Shown: piece by piece, positions 48,740-62,535 of the stretch | Numbering within the stretch: the stretch's first letter is position 1 | How the letters are laid out: every line of letters begins with the position of its first letter | NCBI RefSeq assembly: GCF_947507565.1 | Contig: NC_089185.1 | Coordinates: 3,100,001-3,164,000, forward strand | DNA: 64,000 nt | DNA from: Oscarella lobularis | Taxonomy: Eukaryota > Porifera > Homoscleromorpha > Homosclerophorida > Oscarellidae | Direction of reading: 5' to 3' | Program-made: the position numbers and the translations under genes | Notes under the pieces: model-generated | Database searches by the model: none | Told to the model about the DNA's origin: nothing | What the model saw: the letters and a program-made list of their open reading frames with translations, nothing else

Positions 48740-50452
48740 ATGAGGTCGTTTTTTCGTTCTCGACGACCTGTGAAGCGCTGCATTGAAGTAGGGAAACGGA
48801 ATTTCGTCTCAAGGACTTATTGCCAAAGCAATGTCGTCGATAATTTACGACGAGAGTCAATAGCTCTCGTAGAATCCCTAAAAATAGTCGAGTCAGCGCA
48901 ATCACGCGTCACTCGACTAAATCGCCTTATCAATCACATTTTATACTATCCGGAGACGCGATCACTGCTTCATAGTCAGAAACTCGTTCCGATATTGACG
49001 AAAATGAGGGAAAAATGCCGTGACAAGGACGATGAAACGCAGGCACTTTTACGACAATCTTTTGCTATGATGGGACACACACAATCGTGCAAAGGAAAGG
49101 GAATACGGATATTGTCAATTGACGGTGGAGGATCCAGGTATTATATAAGAGGAAACGATTAAAATTGATTTGATTTTTTAATTAATTAAAAGGGGAATTA
49201 TTTCTGTTGAAATTCTCAAGCGTATTGAGGAAATGACTGGACAGCGGACGTACGAACTGTTCGACTTAGTTTGTGGCAGTTCTACTGGAGCCATTGTTTC
49301 GTTTCTCCTCTGCTCGCGTTATTTAACGGTGGGCGAAGCAGAAGAAGCCTATCGACGACTCAGCTTGGAAACATTCAAGCAGAACAAGTTGGTGGGCGGA
49401 GGAAAACTTTTCATGGCACAATCATATTATGATACAGGAGCATGGACGAAGACGCTTAAGTAAGTGAGTAAAAAAGGCACAGCAGTCCCTCAGTTGAAAA
49501 GAATTATTAGGAAACATTTGACAGAGGATGAAACCCTTATAGAAACATCAAGGGATTCGCGGTGTCCAAAGGTAATAATAGGATTTTTTTCTCTTTCTTT
49601 TTATGAGCTTTCTGTTTTAGCTTATTGTTGTGTCAACCATTGCTAATCGCTCCGTTCTACGACCCTTTCTTTTTCGAAATTATGACTATCATCCTCGAAT
49701 TGAAGCTCACTACCCTGGAAGCTACACGAATGCTTTGTGGGAAGCAATACGAGCATCGACGGCGGCACCAGGATATTTTGACGAATGTCGTCTCGACGGA
49801 AATGTTCACCAGGTAAAGTTGAATGTCTTAGACCTTCAGAAAGTTTTATTGTTTGACCTTTTTTTATTCTCCTAACCCAGTGTCATTGTCTTTGTCTTGT
49901 TCATCACTTATGTTTTTTAAGGATGGTGGTTTGCTGACTAACAATCCAACGGCTATTGCTTTGCATGAAGCTCGTCAAATCTGGGGTAGGAATACTCCCA
50001 TTCAATGCGTCGTCTCTCTTGGAAATGGGAAACGACCACTAGAAGATCCAAAGGGAAAGCAGCAGAATAGCTGGTGGATCAAAAATTGGCAAGATAAGCT
50101 CATTCAATTGATATTTAGTGCGACAGACACAGAAGGCAAATCGCATGCTATTTAATTAATGATTGGATAAGTGATCTTTTTTTCCTTCTTTTTAGCTGTT
50201 GATACAGTTCTGCGTGACGTCTTAGCTCCTGGAACTTATTTTCGTTTTAATCCAACGCTGTCTGAAGATTTGGCTTTGGATGAGAATCGTGGCGAAAAAT
50301 TGGATTTGATGGTGCAGGACACTCGCTCATTTTTGCGTCAGAATTTGAGGGAATTGGAACTGGCTGCTTTAGCGCTGTCCATAAAGAGGTCTCGAAGGCA
50401 AAAATTTCAAGACTGGTACAGATGCAAAATGAATGCCTTTTTGCCACCTTAA
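48740..50452 (+). CDS. PNPLA8: Calcium-independent phospholipase A2-gamma (patatin-like PNPLA8)
   Basis: Exon 1 48740..49137, exon 2 starts 49193, with later exons up to stop 50452. The Arg-rich start (MRSFFRSRRPVKRC) looks like a mitochondrial presequence. The patatin domain has ILSIDGGGSRG (oxyanion loop), CGSSTGAIVSFLL (nucleophile GxSxG), IRASTAAPGYF and DGG at the catalytic Asp (HQDGGLLTNNPTA). The C-terminal part TYFRFNPTLSEDLALDE matches PNPLA8. A 52-bp intron (49460..49511) had to be inferred from the frame. Known role: hydrolyses phospholipids in mitochondria and peroxisomes. Length is shorter than human because the long N-terminal extension is absent. Confidence 0.94.
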
Positions 50453-50566
50453 TTTTAATTAAGTCTATCTACACTATCTATCTTTTTCAGTACTTTACGT
50501 CATCGGGTCATTGTCTTAGGTTTAGCGTGCGTTACTTAACGACTTCGCTGAACAAAACGACGCGAA

Positions 50567-51726
50567 ATGGGCGAAGAAGGAGGTGAAGAGAAGCTAACAG
50601 ATTTTCTGCTTGAAGTAGAACTCTGTGTTTGACTGTTCTCGATATTCACAAGTCGTTTCTAGTTGAAAGAAATCGAGAAACGGGACTCTGTTCTGACGAG
50701 CGCTCAGCAAATCGATCGTCTTCTTCGTCCCGGAGCAACCTACTTCAACATGAACCCTTATGACGTGAAGATTCGATTGTATAAGCGTCTTCTTTCGACG
50801 TATGATCGTTTCTCTCTTTGTAGGTTCTTCAAATTCCTTTTGGTGCCAGCAAGAAAGAAGTTGACAAGCAATTTCGAAAAGTCGAATATACTTATGTATT
50901 TTTCGAACTAGTTCATTGTTCTAGTGTACGTAGCTTTCGTTTTTGGTGCATCCTGATAAAAATGCGGACGATTGTGATCGAGCTCAAAAGGCTTTTGATG
51001 GTGAACAGAAAAGAGAAAGAATATATACGTACATGTATTTATTTTTTTTTCTAAAGCGTTGAATACTGCTCATTTGGTGTTTGACGACGAAGAGGAGTTG
51101 GAACGAGTTGAGAAGATTGTCAAAGCTGGACAGGAACTCGTTGAACGAAACGTTGTCACTTTTACTAAAGAGACTCTACCTAAACAGACTCTCTTCTATT
51201 TGTTTTAGCTTAAAGAAAAGAGAAAGCAAGCAAAGAAACAGGGTCTGGATAGAATTGACGAAGATGATCCTGATAGGGTTATTATACAAAGTTCTCTTAT
51301 ACCAAATATTTCTTTGATTTCTTTCTTCTTTAGTTTGCACATTTTTCTCGATGTACTATTGCCAAGCTGTTTGCTGATTTGGACAAGAAGAAGAAGCATC
51401 TTGCTCAACGTGAACAAGAGGAAAAGTACTCTACGTAGTTGTGTCATGATCTCCAGTAATTGATGATGGGGTTTATAGGAAAAGACAACAACAGTTGGAA
51501 GAAGTCGAGCAAAACAAAAAGAAAAAGGAGAAGCAATTTGAAGAAAATTGGGATGTACAGTACTTTATAAGAAAACTATCGAGGCGCGTGACGTCACATG
51601 ATTTTTTAGGCAACGAGAGGACACAGGGTGACCAATTGGAGAACGTTTCAGTCGGGCGGAAAGAAAAAGAAGAACATGTACGCTCTTAAACGAGCTCCCT
51701 ATCAACCAGAAAAACGAAAAAAGTGA
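50567..51726 (+). CDS. DNAJC8: DNAJC8 (SPF31) spliceosome-associated J-domain protein
   Basis: Several small exons, all plus. It begins MGEEGGEEKLTDFLLE, then LKEIEKRDSVLTS, a J domain (NPYDVLQIPFGASKKEVDKQ, FLVHPDKN with the HPD tripeptide), FDALNTAHLVFDDEE, long charged coiled coil (KEKRKQAKKQGLDRID, KRQQQLEEVEQNKKKKEKQF) and ending HRVTNWRTFQSGGKKKKKN, YQPEKRKK. This is the architecture of DNAJC8. The C-terminal frame was chosen by splicing GAT|gtacag to ...TTTTTTAG|GCAACG. Known role: nuclear co-chaperone in the spliceosome. It follows PNPLA8 by 114 bp on the same strand. Confidence 0.92.
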
Positions 51727-51972
51727 GAAACTAAACTTTCTAAATACTGTGTGGCAGGCAAGCAGGAAGCCAGCCATCACGTCGTAGATTGCAGACTTCC
51801 AAATGAATATCTAAGATTTAGTGGAGCATGTCCTGTATGTGATTCCCTTCTACTACTGTATGTCAACCATAAAAACGCCATGCGAATTTAGGTACAAACG
51901 CTACTACTCTATAATATTTTGAAAACGTTTTAGGAACAAAAGCTAATACAGTATAAAGGATGACAATGACGT

Positions 51973-53045
51973 TCATAAATCTTCTCCTTCAAATATTGCC
52001 TTGACGTCATCTTTTTCGTTGGCTGATTCTGATCCCCAGATCCTTTTTTTAGATCTTCTCATTGCCGTTGTCTTGGTGGCGCTCTTAATGTCATCTAACT
52101 TGAATGGACTTGGTTTGGCTCTCGAACCCTTTGAGTACTCAAATTGATAATCTTTCTCAGGATCTGATCCTGGCCATTTACTCATTGGCACCGTCTCTTC
52201 CGGTTTCTCTTTTCTCTTCAATCCCTGCATCGTGACGTCAATTTGCGTCTTCAATTTGTCTAGAAAGTAGCTTCGCGATTTTTCGTCTACTGCAAAGGGG
52301 CTATACATAGAAGAGAGAGAGAGAGAGTGGCAGTGACGTCTACCTATCATCACATCAGGCTGATCAACTCACGTACGTCAGTTTCACTTTGCCAGCTTTA
52401 AATATTTTGCGAGACACTTCATAGTCCGGTAGGCTGTCTGAGTTGGAAGGATAAGCAAGATAAGTGACTTCTTTGATGCCAGCCTACCAACGTGACACTT
52501 CCAAGACAATCTTTTCTAGGTTGAATTCGAACCTGAGTGAGTAACTTTGCGCATTCTTTGCACGGAAACAAAGTGACGTAGCAGACGGCTCCTCTCAAAT
52601 TGGCTCGGCTCAAAACGAGAGCATTTGCTTCAGCATGAATAACGTAATCCTTTTTTGCCTCTTTCTCCCATTTATCGTGCGTATCTTCGAGTCCCGGTGG
52701 AAATCCGTTATAAGCGGTGCTAACAATCTAAAGTAGTAAGTAAGTAATTCTATTTTACCGTGCCGCAGTGATACAGTACAGTACTGTATAGGTTTCTGGA
52801 TCAACAATGCAACAACCGACTCGAGTATTGGGATCTTTGCTTCGCAATGATGCCGTCAAAGCGACAGCCATGTACAGTTCTTCCCACTTGAGCTAGAAAA
52901 GAAGCAGTGGCGCGGCTACAAGCTTAGGCTACACCGGCATTCTTCACGTACGGCTTACTTTCGCTTTCACTATTTCGTCGTCGCCGTCTTCTTCTTCTTG
53001 CTTCAAATCTTCTTGAAAGCTCACCCTTTTTGTCAGGTAAGCCAT
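51973..53045 (-). CDS. dCMP/cytidine deaminase-domain protein with C-terminal extension
   Basis: Minus, about six exons. ATG 53045 (MAYLTKRVSFQEDL) was chosen as the only in-frame Met upstream of LKWEELYMAVALTASL. The zinc deaminase core has RSKDPNTRVGCCIVD, YNGFPPG, the catalytic HAEANAL (Zn-His plus Glu), and VTLFPCKECAKLLTQAG (PCxxC zinc ligands), then GIKEVTYLAYP. This matches deoxycytidylate deaminase (DCTD) or the related CDADC1 domain. A ~125-residue Lys/Ser-rich tail (SKWPGSDPEKDYQFEYSKGS) goes beyond DCTD. Known DCTD converts dCMP to dUMP for dTTP synthesis. The assignment between DCTD and CDADC1-like is open. Confidence 0.85.
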
Positions 53046-53068
53046 GGATACGTAAGGAGGGGATACGT

Positions 53069-53110
53069 GGGGAGGGAGGGGGGAGGGAGGGAGGGAGGGA
53101 GGGAGGGAGG
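53069..53110 (+). repeat. (GGGA)n G-rich tract in the deaminase upstream region
   Basis: Runs of GGGA/GGAGG over about 42 bp, 25-65 bp upstream of the deaminase start codon. At least eight G3+ runs could form a G-quadruplex on the plus strand. Confidence 0.85.
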
Positions 53111-53229
53111 CGCGCGCTATAGGTACTCAATGAAACCATGCCGTGGGAGACTCGCCGTGGGTCTGATGACTTATTTTTGTAAGGCAATTTTTATTGAGAA
53201 ACATTTTTCTACTAGGAAGAGACAACGTT

Positions 53230-54213
53230 TCAAGCGTGTCCATATTGAGCGAGAACTTGATCGATGGGAGCGAGTTTGGTAGCCTCGTCTCCAATCGCTT
53301 TCTGCCTCAATCGTTCAAGTCGCTTCTTTCTCTCGTAGTAGATCTTGGCCTTTGCCTTTCGCTTTTCCTCCAACGTACCAATGATATCTTGGTATTTCCA
53401 GCCCACTTCATGGGAGAGACGACCCAGAACGCAAAACTAAAAAAAAACACTTCAATATTAAATTTGATTTTTAGATTATTTTGACGTCACTCACCCTTCG
53501 TCCTGGCTTGAGTTTGAGAACTCTCAATGCCGCTGGAACGACCATTCGTTTTTTCTTATCATAAGGAGGTGGGACTCCATCAAAGACTTTGAGTCGATTT
53601 AGAGCTTCTGTGCCTCGAGTCGTCTTGTGAGGAATCATACCTAGAAATAGGACGTCATCAAACGTCGTGACGTCAGCGTGGGCCGTGTACCTCGAACAGT
53701 CTTGAACAAAACGCGACTCGGTGCGCGGAAGTGAAAGGGGCCCCGCTTTGGATTGACGTTGCAACGCTTTCGAAGGTAGCTCAGAACTTTGACTAAGAAG
53801 CGAAAAAATCCTATTCCAAGCTCTCTTACGCGAATTCGACGACGATTTACGTTTATTTCGATAGAACGAGCCGCTGATGTTGATCTGTTCGCATCGAACG
53901 ACGACAATTCGTTGACCTAATGATGTCGAGTGAGTGCGATCGACGTCGAATGGGAATTTCTTACCGTTCAATATGCTTTTTGCTATGATCGACGCCAAAC
54001 GACCGATTAGGTGACCTTTCGCGTCGATAACGACGAGCTAGAAACGCCATTTATTAATTCTCCACGCGAGCGCGGCCGCGAATAAGAGCGAAAAGCGCGA
54101 TTAGGATTGTTTGAGCCACGTGGTGGGCCTCAAAGGGGGCCCCACGCAGCCTCTCGTTTAACAATCCGATCGTTTTATTGTTCGATAGCTCAACTGACCT
54201 TCTCGAAAGCCAT
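53230..54213 (-). CDS. RPL13A: 60S ribosomal protein L13a (uL13)
   Basis: At least five exons on the minus strand. The first coding exon is only MAFEK, then [109 protein letters not shown], then the basic C-terminal helix ending LAQYGHA. It matches uL13 at every conserved block. In mammals this gene's introns host C/D snoRNAs; I looked for C and D boxes in these introns and saw no acceptable pair. Start codons of RPL13A and divergent ashwin are 93 bp apart. Confidence 0.97.
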
Positions 54214-54306
54214 TCTACGAGACGACGCAGCTAGGACGGTAGACTAGGGAGTTTTCACGCGCAGAAGCAAGCACGATATTTGCAGTTAGCGCACGTCATT
54301 GGAGAA

Positions 54307-54842
54307 ATGGCCGATTGGGGTTTTCAAGCGAATTCGGGTGTAGAACAGCCTGAATATCTTACGAATGAGCAGCTGGTGGAAAAATTGCAACTCTATTGCA
54401 TTGAAGTACTTCCAGGAACGAAGCGAGACGATCTAATCGATCTTTTTCGCTCGAACTTGACTCCGCGACCCCAAAGGCAAAAACGATTAGAAGGAAAACA
54501 AGTGCCAAGTGGATTTCGTTCGAAGAAAGCTCGGCAAAAACGGTATTTTTACATGATCGTGTTTGACTAGAATGAATTTCTTTTTTCTACCGTACGTACA
54601 GTGGTTCGTCAGAAGGGAAAGTGTCACAACAATCAGTTGCTAATAAGAGTCAACCACCGAAAAAAATCAAGCTCAATAGAAGTGCAGCTGGATTTATGAC
54701 AGAAACCAGCAGAAAGCGTTCTTCTTCGGCTGCTGACTCAGTAGCAACGGTTGTCTGTGCAGCAGCAGGAGAATCTGAAGATTCATCTCCTGCAGCGAAA
54801 AAGAAAAAGTCATTTGTTGCTAAACCTATTCAATGGCCTTAA
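54307..54842 (+). CDS. Ashwin
   Basis: Two exons, 54307..54542 and 54602..54842, 158 residues. LTNEQLVEKLQL then KRDDLIDLFRSNLTPRPQRQ matches the conserved N-terminal block of ashwin (C2orf49), where a helical motif ends in a (P)L-PQR element. The basic Ser-rich middle (KKIKLNRSAAG, SRKRSSSAADS) and the C-terminal KPIQWP echo ashwin's basic tail ending in WP. Ashwin is a stable component of the metazoan tRNA-splicing ligase complex around RTCB. The start at 54307 is the first Met; upstream frame has no ATG. Confidence 0.82.
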
Positions 54843-55039
54843 CTTAATTTTATGATTTTTTTGTTTTGAGAATATTATGTATGACGTACTGTAGCAGTGG
54901 CATGGTGTAGCCTTTCTGCTATCATCACCACGAGTTTGGAATTTTTGTTATACGGGACGTTTTGTATGTTTGTCCGGGAAGGTCTCGCGAATTCAAACGA
55001 AGGAAGACAACGAACTGTTCGTTTCATTCGAATGAAATA

Positions 55040-56584
55040 ATGTACGATAGGTATCGAACGTGTAAAGAGAGCTTCTGTTGTCATTTTTCGCAGGCTAACG
55101 GATCCCGAAGGCGAACTGGCAACGGAAACGAGCACAAAGAAGGAAGGGGGAACGAAATCGACATCGACAACGACGTCAACAACAATGACGATGACAACGA
55201 AGACAGTAAAGACGATGGCTAGTTGGAGGCGACGTCGAAGACGGCGTTTTGGCGGCGGGGAAAAAGGAAAAGCTGAATTGCCCGTCATTGTGCATGTGCC
55301 AATTGATAGACATCGTGACGAACTCGCATCAGTGTTGAATAGCGACGATGACGATAATGATGATGACAAAGATCGTCTAATTATTAATGAAAAAGTCTAC
55401 AGGAAAGGAAAAGTGATAGGACAGGGTGGATCAAGCAAGGTACAGTATCAATGGAACTGCTTCTAACAGAGCACTGTCTTATCTTATTTCTCAGGTCATC
55501 GAGGCTATTTCGAAGGAAGGAGGTGCTTGTGTTGCTGTGAAATGCGTCGATTTGTCAAACATTGAAGACAGCGAAATTGAAATGGGATATCTTCAGGAAG
55601 TGAAAATGCTTAGAACGTTCAATGAGACCAATTGTCCTCGTATCATCAGATTGATTGACTGGTACAGAAAAATAAATTATAGTCATGTGTTGAATATATA
55701 CCCTATAGGGAATATCAAGAGAGAAATGGACTCTTGTTCATTGTAATGGAGAAGGCGGAAAGAGATTTGGGATCAATGATGAGGACAGAAAAGCTCAAGA
55801 GGCACAAGATTCAATTATTTTGGGAGGATATGCTCAGAGCAGTTCAAGTTAGAAAAGAGAAACCCCAAGTCATTGTCTGTCATCGTTTATTCTATTATTT
55901 TAGGCTGTTCATAAGGAAGGAGTTGTGCATGGCGATTTAAAACCGGCGAATTTTGTTGTGAAAGATGATCATCTTTATCTCATTGATTTTGGAATTGCTG
56001 ATCAGATTGATGACGGATCAACGAGCGTCAATCGTTTCATGCACAAGGGAACAGCTAATTATATGGCACCAGAAGCAATAAATTACGGCGGAAGAATGAA
56101 GGTCGGTCAGGGGGTTAGGGTTAGTCAGTCAATGAGATGTCTTGTCTATTAATTTATCATATTCTTCAGGTTGGTCCCTATAGTGACGTTTGGTCTCTTG
56201 GCTGCATTTTGTACTCAATGGTCAGTGGACGTCCACCCTTTGCAGACAAATCTGCATACAAAGAGAAGCTCTTTGCTATTATCGACTCTTCCCATGAGAT
56301 TCCCTTTCCCAAGCATTGGGATTTTCAAGTCGTTGACGTCATTAGGGTAATGACAACAGGTAATTGTATTTGTAATGATTATTCTTTGTAGATGTGTCTC
56401 AAAAGAGACCCTAAAAAAAGAGCAACAATTCACCAACTTCTTTCTCATTCATTTTTAAACGAATATTGTGATTCTCCTCCGTCTTCTTCTTCTTCTTCTT
56501 CTGGTGAGTCAAGTCATCTCATAGAAAAATGCGTATATTTGTTGTATATTAGCTGCTGAAATGAATAAGGAAAACTGGATGTGA
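55040..56584 (+). CDS. TTK: TTK/MPS1 dual-specificity kinase, short form
   Basis: Eight exons: 55040..55050, 55094..55439, 55495..55661, 55709..55847, 55904..56101, 56170..56346, 56392..56503, 56553..56584, giving 393 residues. The kinase domain: KVIGQGGSSKV, VAVKCVDLSN, ALL-HGDLKPANFVV-type loop (HGDLKPANF), DFGIADQIDD, MHKGTANYMAPEAINY, SDVWSLGCILYSM, CLKRDPKKRATIHQLLSHSF. GGSSKV, HxDLKPANF and the GTANYMAPEA segment are diagnostic of MPS1. Human TTK is 857 residues with an N-terminal TPR; here only ~110 low-complexity residues precede the kinase. The 11-nt first coding exon (MYDR) is a prediction; a longer 5' part could exist but only 197 bp separate it from ashwin. Confidence 0.88.
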
Positions 56585-56764
56585 AGTTATGTATGTATTC
56601 TAGTGACTCCGAGCAAAGTTCTACGATAAAACAATTAATTAAGTCAGACTGTATTAGGTGACGTTATCATATACGGGACGTATACGACAAAGATGTGACG
56701 TGGCGCTGACGTGTTCGTTTTTTTCTTGCGTTGACGTGGGCTTTAGCGAGCTCATTTTGCAACG

Positions 56765-59096
<2,332 letters not shown>

Positions 59097-59571
59097 TTAT
59101 TACAGTAGAGAAGCATGTGTATGTGTGTGAGTCGGGTTATAGAAGCATGTTATTATTGTAGGACTCAAATGTACACAAAAATCCAATATTTCTTAAATAA
59201 ACCCGGAAATGACCCGGAAGTTGTACGACAATAAAAATGAACGTCCTTTCGGCGACTTGAAAGAGGGGAGGCGTTTTACCCACGCCTCCTGGCGGGCGGA
59301 GCCCGGAGCTTCGGTTGACCCACGAAGCATGGGGTATGGCCTCTTTATCCTCGATTGGCCTCGGAGATGGCCTTGGGAGTGAAGCGTCCTCGGATTTGAG
59401 TCCGCCACCCATGGTGTCCAAGGGGACCGCCATTTTGACCCACCGCGTCTCACCATAGTGGGGAAGCCAACTCTATCGGCCCCTGCTACAGAGGTATGGC
59501 CTCTTTAACCTCATTGGCCTCGGAGGGTCTCTTCAAGAGGAGGGGGACCTGTCTGACGTCGCCACCTCACG
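59097..59571. other. Intergenic region between convergent copine and C2CD5-like genes
   Basis: 475 bp, no gene supported. The segment 59333..59366 (GGTATGGCCTCTTTATCCTC...) is repeated imperfectly at 59493..59525, 160 bp apart, and the intervening sequence is GC-rich. It may be a decayed repeat element. Confidence 0.7.
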
Positions 59572-61748
59572 TCATTTCAACCAAATCAATCCTCTTGTAT
59601 ATCCTGGGAAGAAAGGGACGACGAATGAATAAAAAAAGAATTTCTAAATGACGTCATATGCCACTCACCTTCTTCGCGCGGAATTATCTCTCTCAATGCA
59701 TAAGACCGCCTAAAGAGATTAGGCGACGACTCACTCCTCGAAATGATTCTAGATATATTATATAGCCATGGAGGGATCAGGGTGACCCTCCCATTTACTT
59801 ACTTCGAATTGCTTGGTCTCCTATTTCTTTTAAGGTGAACGGAAGATCTTCACCTGGAGTCGACTCTTTTGCTACGCGGCCGTCGGATAGTAGAGCAATT
59901 GAAACTATATACGAACTACCTTGTCTTTTTGTCGGTGTTAATTTCGAAGCGCTTAGAACGACACCAGTTACACAGAGCTGTATTAATTAATTAATTTCGA
60001 GATGACTGAGAATTTAAGGCGAGTACCTGAACTTCGTCTTCGTCTGGGAGATCGCAGTCAAATCTTAAATTGCATAGACAGCAAGGAAACGATTTGGAGA
60101 GTTTGAAGGACACGAGCTATAGAAAGAAAATGGAGGGAACTCTAACCCAACCCTTAGATTTAGAAGTAACTTGTAAAATTTCGTTGAAAATCTTGGAGAA
60201 TTGTTCGTCGGCAAATTCTTGTGGATGCAAGATTGTTTTCTTTTGAACAACTGTTATCATCTATATTCAACAATGAAGGAGACTATTTTTTGAAATTTTT
60301 GACGACGACCTGTGACGTTTTTGTTCCGTATCGAACGTCCATGCCCGGTACAAGTTGAGTACTGCAGCAGAAAAGATCTAAAGAACCCTAACTCAATTCT
60401 TGAGAATTCTCTCTCAAAAATGTTAGGGACCATTAGGAAGTGAGACATCGTTAAGAATAGATACTGCATCCGCCTCTCCTTGATCGCCAACCTAACCCAC
60501 CATCAAATTAAATTACACATAGAATGTACTGTGACTGTAATTGTAGAAACTTCGGCTATGAGAGCGGGTTCGGATGACGTTCCTGACAAATCTAATTACG
60601 GACGATGATCCCACGACGCCGTCGCTCCCGTTTCGTCTCCGTCATCGTTGGCAGAATCGCTGTCCGACTCCTAGAGGGTCATCATAAAAGAAGAGAATGT
60701 TATTGAGGAAATGAAAGGACATACAGACTGAGAAACGACGGCGGCGGCGGCGGCGCTTGTCGTGCCCGTGCTAGAGGAGGTGAGGTTATAGAGAGCACGA
60801 TTCCTCTCAGTTAACTCAATGATTTGTTCTCGCACGTCCTTCTTTCCCATGGTTAGTAAAGAGGGTTTGGGAAGAGCGGCGAGATAGACAGCTGTTCCTG
60901 ACTATAGACGACATCATGGGGAAATGATTGGATTCCTATTCGTATCGTCGACTTACTGCTATTGCAACAAGCAAACTTTCTCCAACCGTCACTTGAATGC
61001 GAAGTCCAAAAACGGCATTCATTCCTTTCACTTTAAGTTTATTGAGAAGTTGACGGTGAACGTCGTGTTGGAGAAAAGGGAGCGCCTATTGAGAAAGGAA
61101 ATCAAGGGACACCGGTGAGTGGCCGGCTCTAGATGGTTTTTTTACGTCGCTAACAGCAACAGCGTTACTTTCTCCTTTGTCTTTCTTCTTGTTTCGACAG
61201 ATTCTGACTCAGGGAGAGATTATAGATGATGATGATGATGATGAAGTCTTTTACCTTGCTTGAATGAAGCCAACCATAGCCGATTACTTGGGCATTGGGA
61301 GGAACTTCGGTCGTCGAAAGAAGAACTTCCGGTACGTATTTCTTTCTAAATATTTTAAAATAGCGTCGTTTTTCTATTAGGCCGGTGCAATTGAGAGGCG
61401 ATTTCTTTAGTGTTATGGGAAAGGGTAGTGAAGTGGGGGAGTAGGGAATCTCAAAGGGATTATTCAGGGTAAAATCGTCAATTTGTGAAGCAACTCTATT
61501 ATAAAAAAAACAATGAGTCAGAAAAACACGATCGACTAAACGGTCACTTACGGATCTTTGATTGCATCAGAACTACTCTCTTTGACTTCGATGGCGGAAG
61601 ATGTTGGTGAAACAGTGGAACCTTTTCCGAGGAACAGAATTCGATAGACATCTATACGTTTCAAGAATAGCACTCACTTGGCAATGGTAATCCCGGTAGA
61701 TAGAGATTGGCTGCTGTGCCTAGAGCTGACAGAACGCAAAGCTCGTCA
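59572..61748 (-). CDS. C2CD5: C2CD5-like protein, central and C-terminal part (5' end unresolved)
   Basis: Minus, many small exons. Recognisable blocks: ELCVLSALGTAANL, VPEVLLSTTEVPPNAQVIGY, LPFLQHDVHRQLLNKLKVKG, MNAVFGLRIQVTVGESLLVA, GTAVYLAALPKPS, then SFPCCLCNLRFDCDLPDEDE. These match the conserved central domain of C2CD5 (CDP138), an AKT substrate in GLUT4 vesicle fusion. The predicted end ...EIIPREEGYTRGLIW* comes earlier than in human, without the conserved ALGGNA-type C-terminal domain I expected. I found no N-terminal C2 domain between 61.8 and 64 kb. The first confident exon starts at 61748; it can splice in phase to the 61908-62300 stretch. The gene may be truncated, diverged or mis-assembled. 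Confidence 0.7.
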
Positions 61749-61907
61749 CTAGAAAAAGAAAATACAAGGTACACTAGACAGAATTCAGTCATGGGCTAGT
61801 GGACCAATGAGAGAAACGGACATAATTAGATACAAGAAACTATGCTATTAGCAACATAAGGCATCGTCATCATCATCAGTAAGATCGCATGTCTTGGCGA
61901 GACGAGT

Positions 61908-62300
61908 TTAGTTCTTTCGCTTCTCGAACACGAACCTTTCAGAAGTAGCGGGGGTAGCATAGTGAGAAGCTTGATCGCTAGTCGTCGGAACAACAGCAGC
62001 GTCACCGCCGCCGTGAGAGCCAAGTGGAAGAGCGTACATTTGTGGAGGCACACCGTAGCCGGGATGAGGAGGAGGAGGAGGAGGATATGATGATTCTAAT
62101 GGATTGATACTAGCCGTTTCATCACGATAGCCACATCGCGTAGTCGATGATGAATGGTTGTCAAGGTAGCGTGACGCCGTTTCCGTTGAATAGCCGCTCG
62201 ATATGAGAGCGGATTTGATCGTCATAAGAGGATACCAGGAATATTTTTGAAGTAGATAAGCCCAATTGGCGGTTCTGTATCGAATTTCGACGTTCTTCAT
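61908..62300 (-). CDS. Uncertain coding stretch, possibly 5' exon of the C2CD5-like gene
   Basis: A minus frame reading RTANWAYLLQKYSWYPL, SALISSGYSTETASRYL, SSYPPPPPPHPGYG, GSHGGGDAAVV with a Pro/Gly-rich, coding-like composition. A donor AAAG|GTTCGTG near 61940 would join in phase to the ELCVLSALG exon. A second overlapping frame further upstream (HAYNAPPPTEQQL, DRLPNGTPLTDEERRNS) is also open, so the true frame is undecided. No family recognised. Confidence 0.35.
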   Translation of the reverse strand: MKNVEIRYRTANWAYLLQKYSWYPLMTIKSALISSGYSTETASRYLDNHSSSTTRCGYRDETASINPLESSYPPPPPPHPGYGVPPQMYALPLGSHGGGDAAVVPTTSDQASHYATPATSERFVFEKRKN

Positions 62301-62535
62301 CGGTGAGTGGAGTTCCGTTGGGCAGACGATCCGCGGCGGCGGCGGCGGCGGCGGGAAATGTCGTCGTTGTCAGCTGTTGTTCAGTAGGCGGCGGAGCGTT
62401 ATACGCATGCTCTAGAAATTCAAAAACAGCCACTCACAACGTGGCAAACCCGTTTCGAATAGTGCATACCGTTAATTTTTCGATCGACTTTGCCTTCGTT
62501 TTCGCTTTTTTTCTTGTCTTCGTCTACGTCTACGT

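Noticed and set aside
53640-54200. snoRNA genes in RPL13A introns, as in mammals
   Set aside because: A UGAUGA-like string occurs near 53660, but a CUGA box precedes it instead of following it, and no antisense element pairing could be set up.
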